From positions 708,692 to 772,691 of the forward strand of contig NZ_CP128414.1 of NCBI RefSeq assembly GCF_038505995.1: a DNA stretch of 64,000 nt. Reading direction: 5' to 3'. Made by a program: the position numbers and the translations under genes. Position 1 is the first letter of the stretch, and each line of letters starts with the position of its first letter. This stretch comes from Candidatus Phytoplasma asteris (GTDB lineage: Bacteria; Bacillota_I; Bacilli_A; Acholeplasmatales; Acholeplasmataceae). Below, piece by piece: positions 32,722-42,612 of this stretch. The notes under the pieces were generated by a model that worked only from the letters and a program-made list of their open reading frames with translations, did no database searches and was not told where the DNA came from.

Positions 32722-32766
32722 AATACCCAAACTATTTATTTTTAATTAATAAATAATTTGGGTATT
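32722..32766. repeat. Strong inverted repeat upstream of dnaB
   Basis: AATACCCAAA ... TTTGGGTATT with an extended AT stem (ATTTATT / AATAAAT). It lies between the dnaB start and the hsdS remnant on the other strand, so it could be an operator, or a terminator for either direction (TTTT follows on the plus strand). Confidence 0.6.
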
Positions 32767-32779
32767 TTGTTGCTCTTAA

Positions 32780-33562
32780 CCATTTCCATTTTTTTGGGGC
32801 AGTCTAATTAAAGATATATTTCAATTAAATACTCTACAAACACCTTCTTATAATTCTAATATGAACAATAAATATATTCTAGATACTAAAATTAAAGATG
32901 CAAATAACAATTTAGCAACTGTATTTATTGACGTCCAAGACAAAGAAACAATTGAACTACCACAAGAACCATATACTTTAGAACAATTATTACAAAATTG
33001 CACAACAGCTAAAAATATCTATATCTTTTGGAAATCTCCAAAACCACCAAAAGACATTACTCTTGATGATAGAACAGATTTACATATATCAGATTGTGAA
33101 AAAAATGGAGATTACGAAGTGTGGGGTGGAGGTATAAAACCCAAAGGATCTTATAACAAATCTAATACTCCTGAAAATACTATAACTATAACTAGTGTAG
33201 GTAGTTGTGGTTATATTCATTTCCATACTAAACCTTTTTGGGCTGCTCAAAATTTACAAATTTTAAAATCTAAAGATGATTCTTTTAATGTTTTGTATTT
33301 CTATTTTTATTTAAAACAAAAAGAAAATGAAATTCAAAAAAATTTAAAACAAGGACACATTCCCCATTTCACCCAAAAGATAATAAAAAAAATAAAAATA
33401 ACTCTTCCCCCATTAGAAACACAAAATGAAATAGCCACTTTTTAAAATAAAACCTTAAAACAAATAGAAGAAAAAACAAATTTAATCAATTCTTTAATGA
33501 AAGATTTATTAAATAAAACTGATGAACAAAAACAATATTTATTTAATAAATTATTATTTTAA
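32780..33562 (+). pseudogene. hsdS: Type I restriction specificity subunit (hsdS), fragment
   Basis: The open frame from 32780 has no proper 5' end; the ATG at 32861 gives 194 residues. The target-recognition domain is recognisable: EVWGGGIKPKGSYN, TITSVGSCGYIHFHT, FWAAQNLQIL, and the conserved helix boundary HIPHFTQKIIKKIKITLPPL followed by ETQNEIA. TAA at 33443-33445 interrupts IATF-NKTLKQIEEK; the coiled-coil spacer continues in frame to 33562. Only one of the two recognition domains remains, and there is no hsdM or hsdR in the window. Probably inactive. Confidence 0.85.
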
Positions 33563-33596
33563 CTTACAAACCTTTTAATTAATACCTTTAAACCCC

Positions 33597-33622
33597 AGAC
33601 TCTTTTTACAAAGGGTCTTTTT
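33597..33622 (+). terminator. Terminator after hsdS remnant
   Basis: AGACTCTTT / AAAGGGTCT stem (one G-T pair) with TTACA loop and five Ts. Confidence 0.7.
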
Positions 33623-33862
33623 ATTTGTCATTAAATAAATATATCATAACAAAACAATAAAACAACAAAATAAACAAATTACCTTGAATATTTCTAATAA
33701 TTCATGTTATAATAAATTAAATTACTAAAAATTATATACTATTTATGCACAAAAACTTTTTACCAATTCTTCAATAAAAAAATCAAAATATGTAGAAAAT
33801 AAGAGGCATTTTATAATAAAAATGTTATAATAAAGCTGTAAATGCAAACAATGGAGGCAAAC
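33623..33862 (+). promoter_or_regulatory. Promoter region of pduL
   Basis: AT-rich gap with TATAAT-type boxes at about 33811-33816 and 33826-33831, the latter about 20 bases before the GGAGG site, so the leader is very short. Confidence 0.45.
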
Positions 33863-34438
33863 ATGTATCACATTCCAATAGGAATCTCAGGAAGACACAC
33901 TCACCTATCACAAGAAACACTAGATATTTTATTCGGTCAAAAAAATTATCAACTCACTTTTTTCAAACCCCTCAAACAAACAGGACAATTTGCAGCCCAA
34001 GAAAAAATTGATGTTATGAGTCCATCAGGAAAAATTCTTCCACAAGTTCGGATTTTAGGACCCACAAGACCTTTTGACCAAGTAGAAATTAGTCAAAGCG
34101 ATGCTTTAAGACACGGATTTACAGCTCCTGTTAGATCTTCAGGCGATATTAAAGGTTCAGGCAAAGCCACTTTAATAGGTCTCAAAGGTCAAGTAGACAT
34201 TGAAGAAGGTGTTATTATTGCCAACAGACATATTCATTTATCTACCCAAGATGCAAAAAATTTTGGCATTACTGACAAACAAATGGTAAGTATTGAAATT
34301 GAAGGCACTAAACCTGGCATCTTAAAACAAGTTTTGTGCAGAGTACACCACGATTTTAAACTTGAATGCCACTTAGATACCGATGACGGCAGTGCTTTTT
34401 TACTTAAAAATGGCGATACTGTTAAATTACTGAAATAA
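33863..34438 (+). CDS. pduL: Phosphate acyltransferase, PduL type
   Basis: Transfers the acyl group between acetyl-CoA (or propionyl-CoA) and phosphate. Two repeats of the PduL fold are visible, each with conserved His: IGISGRHTHLSQ near the start and IIANRHIHLSTQD in the middle; also QVRILGPTRPFDQVEIS and LDTDDGSAF. About 191 residues. An ATG seven codons earlier (33842) is in frame, but GGAGG at 33852-33856 is ideally placed for the ATG at 33863, so this start was chosen. With malic enzyme (6013-7185) and a pyruvate dehydrogenase and acetate kinase elsewhere in the genome, it would give ATP from malate. Confidence 0.92.
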   Translation: MYHIPIGISGRHTHLSQETLDILFGQKNYQLTFFKPLKQTGQFAAQEKIDVMSPSGKILPQVRILGPTRPFDQVEISQSDALRHGFTAPVRSSGDIKGSGKATLIGLKGQVDIEEGVIIANRHIHLSTQDAKNFGITDKQMVSIEIEGTKPGILKQVLCRVHHDFKLECHLDTDDGSAFLLKNGDTVKLLK

Positions 34439-34744
34439 ATCATTAAAAAATAAAAAAATAAATAATTTTGTCAACTTAAATTCTTGCGTTATAAGGATCT
34501 TGAAACTCACCCCAAAGACCTTATAACCTATATTTATTTTCAATCCTTAGCAAAACTAACAATATAACTAACAATTATTTTATTTTTTTATTGAACGAAA
34601 GACATAAATTTCCTTTCATTTGTGTCTTTCGCTCAATAAAAACTCTTCTTAAAAACGCAAACAACAAGAAGGAGGTAAAACGGATAAGGATAAAAATTAC
34701 AAAAACCCAATAAACTTAATTAAAAATTATCCTCAATAAAATCA
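34439..34744. other. Gene-free interval with two strong hairpins
   Basis: Hairpin 1: GTTATAAGG (34488-34496) with CCTTATAAC (34519-34527). Hairpin 2: 34587-34604 pairs with 34623-34640 over 18 bases with two mismatches (TTTATTGAACGAAAGACA / TGTCTTTCGCTCAATAAA). A perfect-looking AAGGAGG at 34671-34677 is followed by no start codon within range. Hairpin 2 probably ends the pduL transcript, although its U-run is inside the stem. The isolated ribosome site is unexplained. Confidence 0.6.
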
Positions 34745-35998
34745 ATGCAAACAACCAATCCATCTTTTAAAAAGTTTCTCAGATCTGAAGTTTTTCGTGA
34801 CCCTATCTACGGTTATATTTATCTGGAATACGAATTGATTGAAAAATTAATTGATACTTCCGTTTTCCAAAGATTAAGACGTATAAAACAATTAAGCGGC
34901 GCTAACATCGTCTTTCATGGAGCAGAACATTCTCGTTTTACACACAGTTTAGGTGTTTATGAACTTGCAAGACGGTTTTTAAAAATCACAAATATTAAAA
35001 AACACTTTTCTGAAACCCAAAAATTAATTTTACTAGTATCTTCTTTGTTACATGATATTGGACACGGTGCTTATTCTCATTCTTTTGAAACCTTATTTGA
35101 CGTAAACCACGAAACGCAAAGTGCACGCATCATCAAAAATAACAAAGAAATTGGGGCTTTATTAGACCAAATAAGCCCTGATTTCAAAAACGATGTAGCT
35201 AGTGTGATTGAAAAAACAAAGAAATTTCCCTTAATAGAACAAATTTTAACTAGTCAAATTGATATTGACAGACTAGATTATTTAGAACGAGATTCTTATT
35301 TTACAGGTGCCACTTATGGGCATATCGATTTAGAACGTTTAATGCGTAGCATGATAATTGAGCCTCATCCTAGCAAAAATAACGAAAAATGTATTGCCTT
35401 TAGACAAAGTGGTGTTTTTGCTATTGAAAATTATTTAATTAACCGCTATCATATGTTCTGGCAAGTTTATTATCATCCCAAAGTAAGAGCTTATAGCACT
35501 ATTTTAGAAAAAATTTGTAAACGTTTATGTGATTTATTACAAAATAACTATCCTGTAGACCCATACATCCAACCTTTTTACAATTTTGTAAACAATCAAA
35601 CTGACCTAGACAAATACTTAGCAATTGATGATTATTATATGAACGGTTTAATCCTACATCTTAAAAATAGTAAGGATACCATTTTAAAAAATTTATGTAA
35701 TGATTTTCTCAATAGAAGTATTTGGCACATTTTAGATGATAACGACCAAAACCAAGAACAAATTGCACACATTAAGCAAAAATATCACAGCCAAAACCGC
35801 GATTATATTAAATATTATACTTCAAGTAATGCTGCTTTTCAAAATGCTTATTCCGAAAGTAAGCCTAAATTTGAAACCAAAATTTTAATTAAATCTAAGG
35901 GAGGACTCAAAAGTCTGAAAGAAGAATCCCCCATTATTAAAAGTTTAATCAAAAGTAGTCCTAAACAAGATAATAAATTTTTTTATCGCCCTTTATAA
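34745..35998 (+). CDS. HD-domain phosphohydrolase (dGTPase-like, YwfO type)
   Basis: Cytosolic metal-dependent phosphohydrolase, related to dNTP triphosphohydrolases. The HD residues are visible: H58 region HSRFTHSLGVYELAR, then LLHDIGHGAYSHSFE (HD pair), and SQIDIDRLDYLERDSYF with the last metal-binding Asp. 417 residues, as expected. The ATG has no strong ribosome site; the alternative would be internal, before the conserved FRDPIYGYI, so the start is somewhat uncertain. Followed by ksgA after 106 bases. Substrate (dGTP or other nucleotides) unknown. Confidence 0.88.
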   Translation: MQTTNPSFKKFLRSEVFRDPIYGYIYLEYELIEKLIDTSVFQRLRRIKQLSGANIVFHGAEHSRFTHSLGVYELARRFLKITNIKKHFSETQKLILLVSSLLHDIGHGAYSHSFETLFDVNHETQSARIIKNNKEIGALLDQISPDFKNDVASVIEKTKKFPLIEQILTSQIDIDRLDYLERDSYFTGATYGHIDLERLMRSMIIEPHPSKNNEKCIAFRQSGVFAIENYLINRYHMFWQVYYHPKVRAYSTILEKICKRLCDLLQNNYPVDPYIQPFYNFVNNQTDLDKYLAIDDYYMNGLILHLKNSKDTILKNLCNDFLNRSIWHILDDNDQNQEQIAHIKQKYHSQNRDYIKYYTSSNAAFQNAYSESKPKFETKILIKSKGGLKSLKEESPIIKSLIKSSPKQDNKFFYRPL

Positions 35999-36104
35999 AT
36001 CCAAAACTTCCCCTATAAACCCCTCCCAAACAACTTCCCCAATTCTCAACTAACAACAAATCCCAAAAGCCAACATCCATATCAATTTTATTTAAGGAAA
36101 TCAA

Positions 36105-36911
36105 ATGCATCATACAACCAAAAAAAAATACAGTCAAAATTTTTTAACAGATGTTAATTTATTAAACAAAATTGTAACTAAGGCTTCCATCACAGACAAA
36201 AATGTTTTAGAAATTGGACCTGGCAAAGGTGCTTTAACCAAAATTATTGTCCCTCAAGCTAAACATGTTTTAGCCTATGAAATTGATGCTACTCTCAAAC
36301 CTTTTTTAAATTTTGAAAATCATAACAATGTTAATATCATTTATGATGATTTTTTAAAAAGAGATTTATTAAAAGATTTTGATCATTATTTTAGTCCTAA
36401 CTCTCAATTAAGTTTAATTGGTAACTTACCTTATTATATTACCTCACCTATTCTTTTTAAAATTATTGACACTCCCCAAATTAATGATGCTACTATTATG
36501 ATTCAAAAAGAAGTAGGAATGCGTTTACTGGCTCAACCCAATAACAAAAATTATAACGCTTTATCTGTAATTATTCAATTTCTATTTAGTATTGAAAAAA
36601 TCCAAGAAGTTAAAAGACATATGTTTTTTCCTGCACCCAAAGTAGACAGTATTGTTATTAAACTTACTAAAAATAACAACATTTGCCCTACTTTATTGCA
36701 ACAATTTATCAAGTTTGTAAAAGCTTCCTTTAAACAAAAAAGAAAAACTTTACTCAACAACTTATCTTGTCAATTTTTGTTATCCAAAGAAAACATTATT
36801 CCTTTTTTCTTACAACATCACATCCCTTTACAAATTAGAGCCGAACAGGTAACTTTAGAAACTTTTCAAAAATTAACTGTTAAATGGTTTATTTTTTTTA
36901 ATATGTCATAA
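36105..36911 (+). CDS. ksgA: 16S rRNA (adenine1518/1519-N6) dimethyltransferase
   Basis: Methylates two adjacent adenines in helix 45 of 16S rRNA (RsmA). Seen: YSQNFLTD (N-terminal family motif), VLEIGPGKGALT (SAM-binding loop), and NLPYYITSPI (target-adenine motif IV). 268 residues, normal. AAGGAAATCAA before the ATG. Stands alone between the HD phosphohydrolase and spoVG. Confidence 0.95.
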   Translation: MHHTTKKKYSQNFLTDVNLLNKIVTKASITDKNVLEIGPGKGALTKIIVPQAKHVLAYEIDATLKPFLNFENHNNVNIIYDDFLKRDLLKDFDHYFSPNSQLSLIGNLPYYITSPILFKIIDTPQINDATIMIQKEVGMRLLAQPNNKNYNALSVIIQFLFSIEKIQEVKRHMFFPAPKVDSIVIKLTKNNNICPTLLQQFIKFVKASFKQKRKTLLNNLSCQFLLSKENIIPFFLQHHIPLQIRAEQVTLETFQKLTVKWFIFFNMS

Positions 36912-37186
36912 AATAATAAAACTTTTCATATTGAAAATAAATCACAAAGCTCATTAGGAAATGATTTTCCCTTTTTCCGATATTAAACATCAATATCAAA
37001 AAATTAAATATTAATCTTTTTTTAAATAAAAAAACCATTAAAATATTAACTGCATCCAATTATTATTTATATTTTATTTGTAATTTTTAATTTGTATCAT
37101 TACACAAACCATAAATAATTCATAATAAATAACGAATAATAATTTAGCATTTAATATAAAATGAAGCAAAACTGGAGGCTTAAGAA

Positions 37187-37486
37187 ATGAAAGTTACCGA
37201 TGTAAAAATTAGAAAAATCAACGGTGAAAGTAGATTAAGAGGAGTTTCTTCAATCACTTTTGAAAACCAATTTGTAGTTAATGACATCAGAATTATAGAA
37301 GGAGAAAGAGGTATATTTATTGCTATGCCAAGTAGAAAAACTTCCAAAGGCAACTTTAGAGATATCGCTCATCCCATCAATTCAGAAACCCGTCAACTAA
37401 TTGAAAATTGCATCAAAAACAAATACCAAGATTTGCTAGATAACCCTCCACAAGAAGAAGATTTTTCTCAAAATTCTGAAAATTAA
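37187..37486 (+). CDS. spoVG: SpoVG-family RNA/DNA-binding regulator
   Basis: 99 residues; MKVTDVKIRKINGESRLRGV, FVVNDIRIIEGERGIFIAMP and SRKTSKGNFRDIAHPINSET are hallmark SpoVG sequences. The family binds nucleic acids and regulates virulence and division genes in Firmicutes. AACTGGAGG ribosome site ten bases before the ATG. Strong terminator follows. Confidence 0.95.
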   Translation: MKVTDVKIRKINGESRLRGVSSITFENQFVVNDIRIIEGERGIFIAMPSRKTSKGNFRDIAHPINSETRQLIENCIKNKYQDLLDNPPQEEDFSQNSEN

Positions 37487-37501
37487 TAATTATTAACTTT
37501 A

Positions 37502-37532
37502 AAAAATTCCAGATTTTTTTGGAATTTTTTTT
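37502..37532 (+). terminator. Terminator after spoVG
   Basis: AAAAATTCC / GGAATTTTT stem around AGATTTTTTT, with T-run. Confidence 0.82.
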
Positions 37533-37706
37533 ACATGTTTTGAATTCAAAACGCCATTTTATTAAAAAAATTTTGCAAATGCGAAACTAAAAACCCAAAA
37601 CTAACAAACAACTCATCCATTAACACTTTTTCCAAACATACTTTACATTACTAAAATATTTACAATTATATTTATCCAAAAAAATTAAGCAAAGAGGTAC
37701 AAAAAT

Positions 37707-39707
37707 TTGTCTTGTTGCAGCAATTCTTCATCCATCCACAATCACGAACACAACGATAAAAAACCATTAATTTGTTTTGTTATAGGAACATTTTTATATA
37801 GTTTATTTGCTCTATATTTGCATTCTCACAATTGCACAAACACACTAGTATTAGTTCTTGTTTCTTTGTCACTTTTATTTTTAATCGGCTATCATGTTAT
37901 TTTAGAAGGCTTTATAGAAACTTGGCAAGATACTTGCAAATTTAAAAAATTCACTCCCAACATTCATATTTTAATGACTTTAGCGGCTTTGGGAGCTTTA
38001 TATTTGAAAAACTACAACGACGGCATTTTATTAATTGTCATATTTTCAGGAGCTTCTTTTTTAGAAGAATACGTTGAGGCAAAAAGTCAAAAAGAAATCA
38101 AAAATCTCTTAAAGCTTCAAGTAGCAGAAGCAAGATTACAAAAAGAAGACGGCAGTACTGAAATTATTCCTTCCAAACTACTCAAAATCAATGATTTAGT
38201 CTTAATTTTACCAGGCGACCAAATCCCTACTGACGGCGTCATTGTTTCGGGCAATCCCAACATTAACGAAGCTAACATTACAGGCGAAGGCATTCCTTGT
38301 GACAAACAACCAGGCGATTTTGTCTACGGCAGCACCATTAACGGCAGCAACCATTTTGTTATGCGTGTCACAGCTACTAACGAAAAGACTGTTTTTGCCC
38401 AAATTGTAAGATTAGTAAGCCAAACCCAAAACAATATTTCCAAAACTGCTACTTTAATTAAAAAAATAGAACCAATTTATGTAAAAACCGTTATGGCAAC
38501 AGTTGTTGTTGTCCTTGGTCTTGCAGGAATACTACATTTTACTGGACCAAGTAATCCCAATTTCGAATTTAGCACTTGGCTACACAAAACAATGATTTTT
38601 TTAACTGTATCATCTCCATGTGCCCTAGCTGCAGCTGACATTCCTTCCACTCTTGCAGCTATTTCTAACCTCACTAAAAAAGGGATTTTATTCAAAAACG
38701 GCAGATCTTTGGAAAAAATGGCAGATATCAAAGCTTTTTCATGCGACAAAACAGGCACCCTTACCGAAGGCAAACCTCAAGTAACTGATGTTTATGTATC
38801 CCCCGAAATCTCTGAAGAAAAGTATCACAAATATTTAGATATATTATTAGGGATGGAACAAAAATCCAACCATCCTTTAGCACTAGCTATTAAAAACCAT
38901 TTCCACCACAAATCTCACCTCCAAATGGAAATTACTAGCTCAGTTGGCATCGGCCTTGAAACTTTTTATCAAAACAATCATTATAAAATTGCCAAAGCTA
39001 CTGCTTTTACCCAAACTCCAATCTGTGCATCTTTACAAGCCCAAACGCAAAAATTTTTATCCGAAGGCAAAACCATCGTTTATTTTAGTTGTAATAATCA
39101 CATTGTTATGGCTTTAGCTCTTTTGGATAAATTACGTCCTCAAGCTTATCATTTAATGCAATACTTCAACCATAAAAACATCTATACTGCAGTAATTACA
39201 GGAGATACCCAACAAATCGCTTACATCTTACAAAAAAAACTTCATCTCAAAGCAGCTTGGGGAGATATTCTACCTGCCTATAAACTAGAAAAAGTTCAAG
39301 AACTACAAAAAGAAAAAGGCACTACAGTAATGGTAGGTGATGGTGTCAATGATGCTCCTGCCCTTACAGCTGCTGATGTAGGAATTGCGATGCAAAACGG
39401 TGCTGATGTGGCAATGGATGTAGCAGATGCAGTTTTAATGCAAAACGATTTATCAAAAATTATCTATACTCACCAAGTAGCTGTCAAACTACGCAAAATC
39501 ATTTGGCAAAATATTATTTTTGCTATGGTAGTAGTTTGTATCTTGAATCTTTGTAATCTTTTTGGAGACATGAATTTACCTTGGGCAGTCACTTGCCATG
39601 AAGGAAGCACACTTTTAGTTATTTTCAATGGATTAAGACTTTTACAAAGTCCCAAAAACCCCAAACTAAAAGACAAAAAGAAAAACACAAAATCTTTTAA
39701 TAAATAA
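37707..39707 (+). CDS. Heavy-metal P-type ATPase (P1B, Zn/Cd/Co export type)
   Basis: Membrane pump that exports metal cations at the cost of ATP. 666 residues with the P1B arrangement: two helices ahead of a helix pair, TGEG actuator motif (192-195), metal-site SPC (303-305) in the position of CPC, phosphorylation motif DKTGT (347-351), and GDGVNDAP hinge. The N-terminus lacks a heavy-metal-binding (GMTCxxC) domain but has CC and a His-rich HNHEHN. The start codon is TTG, preceded by AAAGAGG. SPC is typical for cobalt/zinc subfamilies, so the metal is not certain. Terminator follows. Confidence 0.9.
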   Translation: MSCCSNSSSIHNHEHNDKKPLICFVIGTFLYSLFALYLHSHNCTNTLVLVLVSLSLLFLIGYHVILEGFIETWQDTCKFKKFTPNIHILMTLAALGALYLKNYNDGILLIVIFSGASFLEEYVEAKSQKEIKNLLKLQVAEARLQKEDGSTEIIPSKLLKINDLVLILPGDQIPTDGVIVSGNPNINEANITGEGIPCDKQPGDFVYGSTINGSNHFVMRVTATNEKTVFAQIVRLVSQTQNNISKTATLIKKIEPIYVKTVMATVVVVLGLAGILHFTGPSNPNFEFSTWLHKTMIFLTVSSPCALAAADIPSTLAAISNLTKKGILFKNGRSLEKMADIKAFSCDKTGTLTEGKPQVTDVYVSPEISEEKYHKYLDILLGMEQKSNHPLALAIKNHFHHKSHLQMEITSSVGIGLETFYQNNHYKIAKATAFTQTPICASLQAQTQKFLSEGKTIVYFSCNNHIVMALALLDKLRPQAYHLMQYFNHKNIYTAVITGDTQQIAYILQKKLHLKAAWGDILPAYKLEKVQELQKEKGTTVMVGDGVNDAPALTAADVGIAMQNGADVAMDVADAVLMQNDLSKIIYTHQVAVKLRKIIWQNIIFAMVVVCILNLCNLFGDMNLPWAVTCHEGSTLLVIFNGLRLLQSPKNPKLKDKKKNTKSFNK

Positions 39708-39748
39708 TTTACTTTATTAACCTCATTATAAAAGACAGCACAAAGACA

Positions 39749-39777
39749 AAAAAACCACCCTTTTAGGGTGGTTTTTT
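39749..39777 (+). terminator. Terminator after the P-type ATPase
   Basis: AAAACCACCC / GGGTGGTTTT stem with TTTTA loop and T-run. Confidence 0.9.
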
Positions 39778-39906
39778 ATTTACATATTGAGATTCAAAAC
39801 ATAATTTAAAAGAGTGTTAAATTTGGAAATATTTTATTTGAGTATAATAAAATCTCTTATTATTAAATAATTATCAATATAAAAGTTATTACAATATATA
39901 AAATAT

Positions 39907-41367
39907 TTAATCTTGTTCAAATGTTTTATCACGTTTTAATTTAAGATAAAAAGTTGCAAAAATTAATAATGTAATGATAAAACAAATAAAATTACTAAGA
40001 AAAATACTCAAACCTACTCCCATTACACCTTGATTTAAAAAGTGTTTGGAAAAAAGAACAATAAAAAAGATACGAATTAAAGTTCTTAAAAAATTCAGAT
40101 AAACCGAAGGTCCTACGCGTTTAAAAGCTAATAAAAAATTAAACATAATAATAGAACCACACGATAACCATAAGCTAGTAGTTTCAAAAAATAATAATGT
40201 ACGGAAAGCATCTTGTTCCAAACTAGGAATCTTTTCCCAAGGACTATCATGAAATAATGGCAAAATTAACTTATAACCAAAAATATTAATCAAAGAACCT
40301 ATTAAAGCCAAAATACACATACAAAAAATAATTTTTTTGAATGCTTCAAAGACTCTATTAAGATTGTTATGACCTAAATTTTGAGATATAATAGCATTTT
40401 GGGAATCAGAAAAAGAGTTAAGTGCATTATAAAAGACATTATTAATAGTTACTGCTAAGGCTAAATTAGCTCCAATTTGGGAACTACTAATTCCTTGAGG
40501 ATCACCGTACCATTCTTTAACAATGATACTTACAATTAATTTGCCAACACTATAAATACTAATACTAGCACAAACAGGAATAGCTAATTTAGAAAGTTTT
40601 TTCAAAAATTCTTTATCAAAACTGATTTTGGATAAAATAATACGGAAGGGATTTTTGCTGTCAAAAAATAAAAACCACAAAGCAAATAAAGTAACAATTC
40701 CGTTAGAAATCAAAGTAGCCAAAGCCAAAGAAACCATGGAAGAATTCCAATAATGAAAAAGAACAAAAGAAAAAATAATTTTAGCAGAAGCGTTTAAAAT
40801 ATTTAAAAAAAGAGCAATTTTGTTATTACCTTTGGCACGCTCCAAACTTAAAAAAACTGTATTTATAATGATACAAACAAGCGACAATATAATAAGATTA
40901 TAATATTTAATACCTTCATTGTTTTCAATTGCATTTTGACTAATTTTTAAAATATTAGTTGCAATGAAACTTTTAAAAACAAAAATGCATAAAAAGACCA
41001 AAATAAAGCCAGTTAAAATGGAAAGAACAAACGTTTTTGCCAAATAAAGGTGCATTTTATTAATATTATTTTGTCCATAAGCACGCCCTACTAAAATAAC
41101 TCCTCCTGTGGCAATAGAAATACCAAAAGGAACAAGAATACCTTTAAATATATGTACGCGACTTACAAAGGTAAGTTGATTATCTGAAATTTGATTTCTT
41201 TTTAAAATAAAAAGATCAATAGCATCTGATGCATTTTGAAAAATCCAATAAATAATGATAGGAAAGGTAAAATAAAAAATTACTTTCCATAAGTTTCCTT
41301 CTAATAAAAATTTTCTATTTCTTTTTTCATTAATTAAAATTTGTGTTGTTGCTTTTGTTTTAACCAC
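39907..41367 (-). CDS. MATE-family multidrug/organic cation exporter
   Basis: 486 residues and about 12 membrane helices, with MATE traits (PIIIYWIFQNASDAIDLFIL near the N-terminus, GGVILVGRAYGQNN, and internal two-fold repeat of six helices each). Uses an ion gradient to export drugs or toxic cations. The start codon is GTG, with GGAGG six bases upstream (41374-41385), which makes it convincing. It is convergent to the P-type ATPase gene. Substrate unknown. Many phytoplasmas keep several MATE genes. Confidence 0.9.
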   Translation of the reverse strand: MVKTKATTQILINEKRNRKFLLEGNLWKVIFYFTFPIIIYWIFQNASDAIDLFILKRNQISDNQLTFVSRVHIFKGILVPFGISIATGGVILVGRAYGQNNINKMHLYLAKTFVLSILTGFILVFLCIFVFKSFIATNILKISQNAIENNEGIKYYNLIILSLVCIIINTVFLSLERAKGNNKIALFLNILNASAKIIFSFVLFHYWNSSMVSLALATLISNGIVTLFALWFLFFDSKNPFRIILSKISFDKEFLKKLSKLAIPVCASISIYSVGKLIVSIIVKEWYGDPQGISSSQIGANLALAVTINNVFYNALNSFSDSQNAIISQNLGHNNLNRVFEAFKKIIFCMCILALIGSLINIFGYKLILPLFHDSPWEKIPSLEQDAFRTLLFFETTSLWLSCGSIIMFNFLLAFKRVGPSVYLNFLRTLIRIFFIVLFSKHFLNQGVMGVGLSIFLSNFICFIITLLIFATFYLKLKRDKTFEQD

Positions 41368-41528
41368 AAAAAACCTCCATCTAATGTTTTGGTTGGGGCA
41401 AACAACTTGAAAATATGTGTAAATAAAAGCTATAACACATATTATATTTTATCAAAATTAGAGGGGTTTTGGGAGGCAAAAGGTGATATTTAGAGGAGGC
41501 GCGCTAACTATTTCATTTATTTAGATAA

Positions 41529-42443
41529 CTAACCATTTTTGACAGCTACCCTCAGTTTAGCAGAAATACTACGCGAATTATTTTGCATTTCTTCCTCACT
41601 TGGCAAAAAAGCTTTTTTAGTAATAATACTTAAAGGAGTTTGGGGCATAATTATAATAGGCAATTTTTTAGGCAAAACAAAAGTACTATGTTTTTTAAAA
41701 AAATGTTTAACAATGCGGTCTTCTAACGAATGAAAACTAATAACTACTATCCTGGCATTGGGTTTTAACAAATCAAGACTTTGTTCCAAGGCTTGTTTTA
41801 AAGATTCTAATTCTTGGTTAACTTCGATACGCAATGCTTGAAATATTTTTTTAGCACTATGTCCTTTTTGGCGATTGCAAAATCGATCAGTGATGGCAAC
41901 CAAATCATAAGATGTGCACAAAGGTCTTTGTTTAATAATTTCTAAGGCAACCAAAGCAGCATTTTTAACTTCACCATAAACCTTAAAAATATTTTTTAAT
42001 TGTACAAAGGAGTAATTATTTAAAATATATTGTGCAGTAATTGTTTGATTAACATTCATTCTCATATCTAAAGGAGTGTTGTGCAAATAGCTAAATCCTC
42101 TTTGGGGATTGTCAATTTGACAAGAAGATAGCCCTAAATCAAATAAAATACCATCTAATTGAAAAACATTTCGTTGTGCTAATTGGGTTTTTAAATGCGA
42201 AAAGTTGCTATGAATTATTTCAATTGGCAAATGTGGGGGCAAGATTTTTTTAGCGTTTGTGCAAGCTTCTACATCTTGGTCAAAAGAATATAAAAACCCT
42301 TGTTGCAAAAGATTTGCAATTTCTATAGTATGCCCACATTGTCCTAAAGTGGCATCTACATAAATACCTTCGGGCTTTATTTTTAAAAAATCTATGGCTT
42401 CTTGTTTGAGAACTGAAATGTGGTTAAAATGTGTTTTATTCAT
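41529..42443 (-). CDS. rsmH: 16S rRNA (cytosine1402-N4)-methyltransferase
   Basis: Methylates C1402 in the ribosomal P-site (formerly mraW). YVDATLGQCGHT (SAM loop), LFDLGLSSCQID, GFSYLHNTPLDMRMN, and VISFHSLEDRIVK are all family landmarks. I choose the ATG at 42443 (304 residues) rather than the open frame's first ATG 38 codons upstream: GAGGTAAAATCC stands just before it and the homologous part begins HISVLKQEAI; the upstream extension is hydrophobic and unrelated. In other bacteria it heads the division cluster (mraZ-mraW); here it stands alone, as expected in cells without peptidoglycan. Confidence 0.94.
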   Translation of the reverse strand: MNKTHFNHISVLKQEAIDFLKIKPEGIYVDATLGQCGHTIEIANLLQQGFLYSFDQDVEACTNAKKILPPHLPIEIIHSNFSHLKTQLAQRNVFQLDGILFDLGLSSCQIDNPQRGFSYLHNTPLDMRMNVNQTITAQYILNNYSFVQLKNIFKVYGEVKNAALVALEIIKQRPLCTSYDLVAITDRFCNRQKGHSAKKIFQALRIEVNQELESLKQALEQSLDLLKPNARIVVISFHSLEDRIVKHFFKKHSTFVLPKKLPIIIMPQTPLSIITKKAFLPSEEEMQNNSRSISAKLRVAVKNG

Positions 42444-42612
42444 GGATTTTACCTCGCTTGCAAAGTTAAAAAATGTGATTAAAAATAATAAATGGTGGAA
42501 AAATAAAAGGAAGGTGAGATGAATTGCAATTATAAAAAAAATAGTTAAATTACACAATATTATTTGTAATTTAACTTATTTTATCAATTGTGAAATGGTA
42601 CCTAAATATTAA

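Noticed and set aside
42444..42557. N-terminal hydrophobic extension of RsmH
   Set aside because: RsmH is cytosolic; the inner ATG has GAGG and matches the family start.
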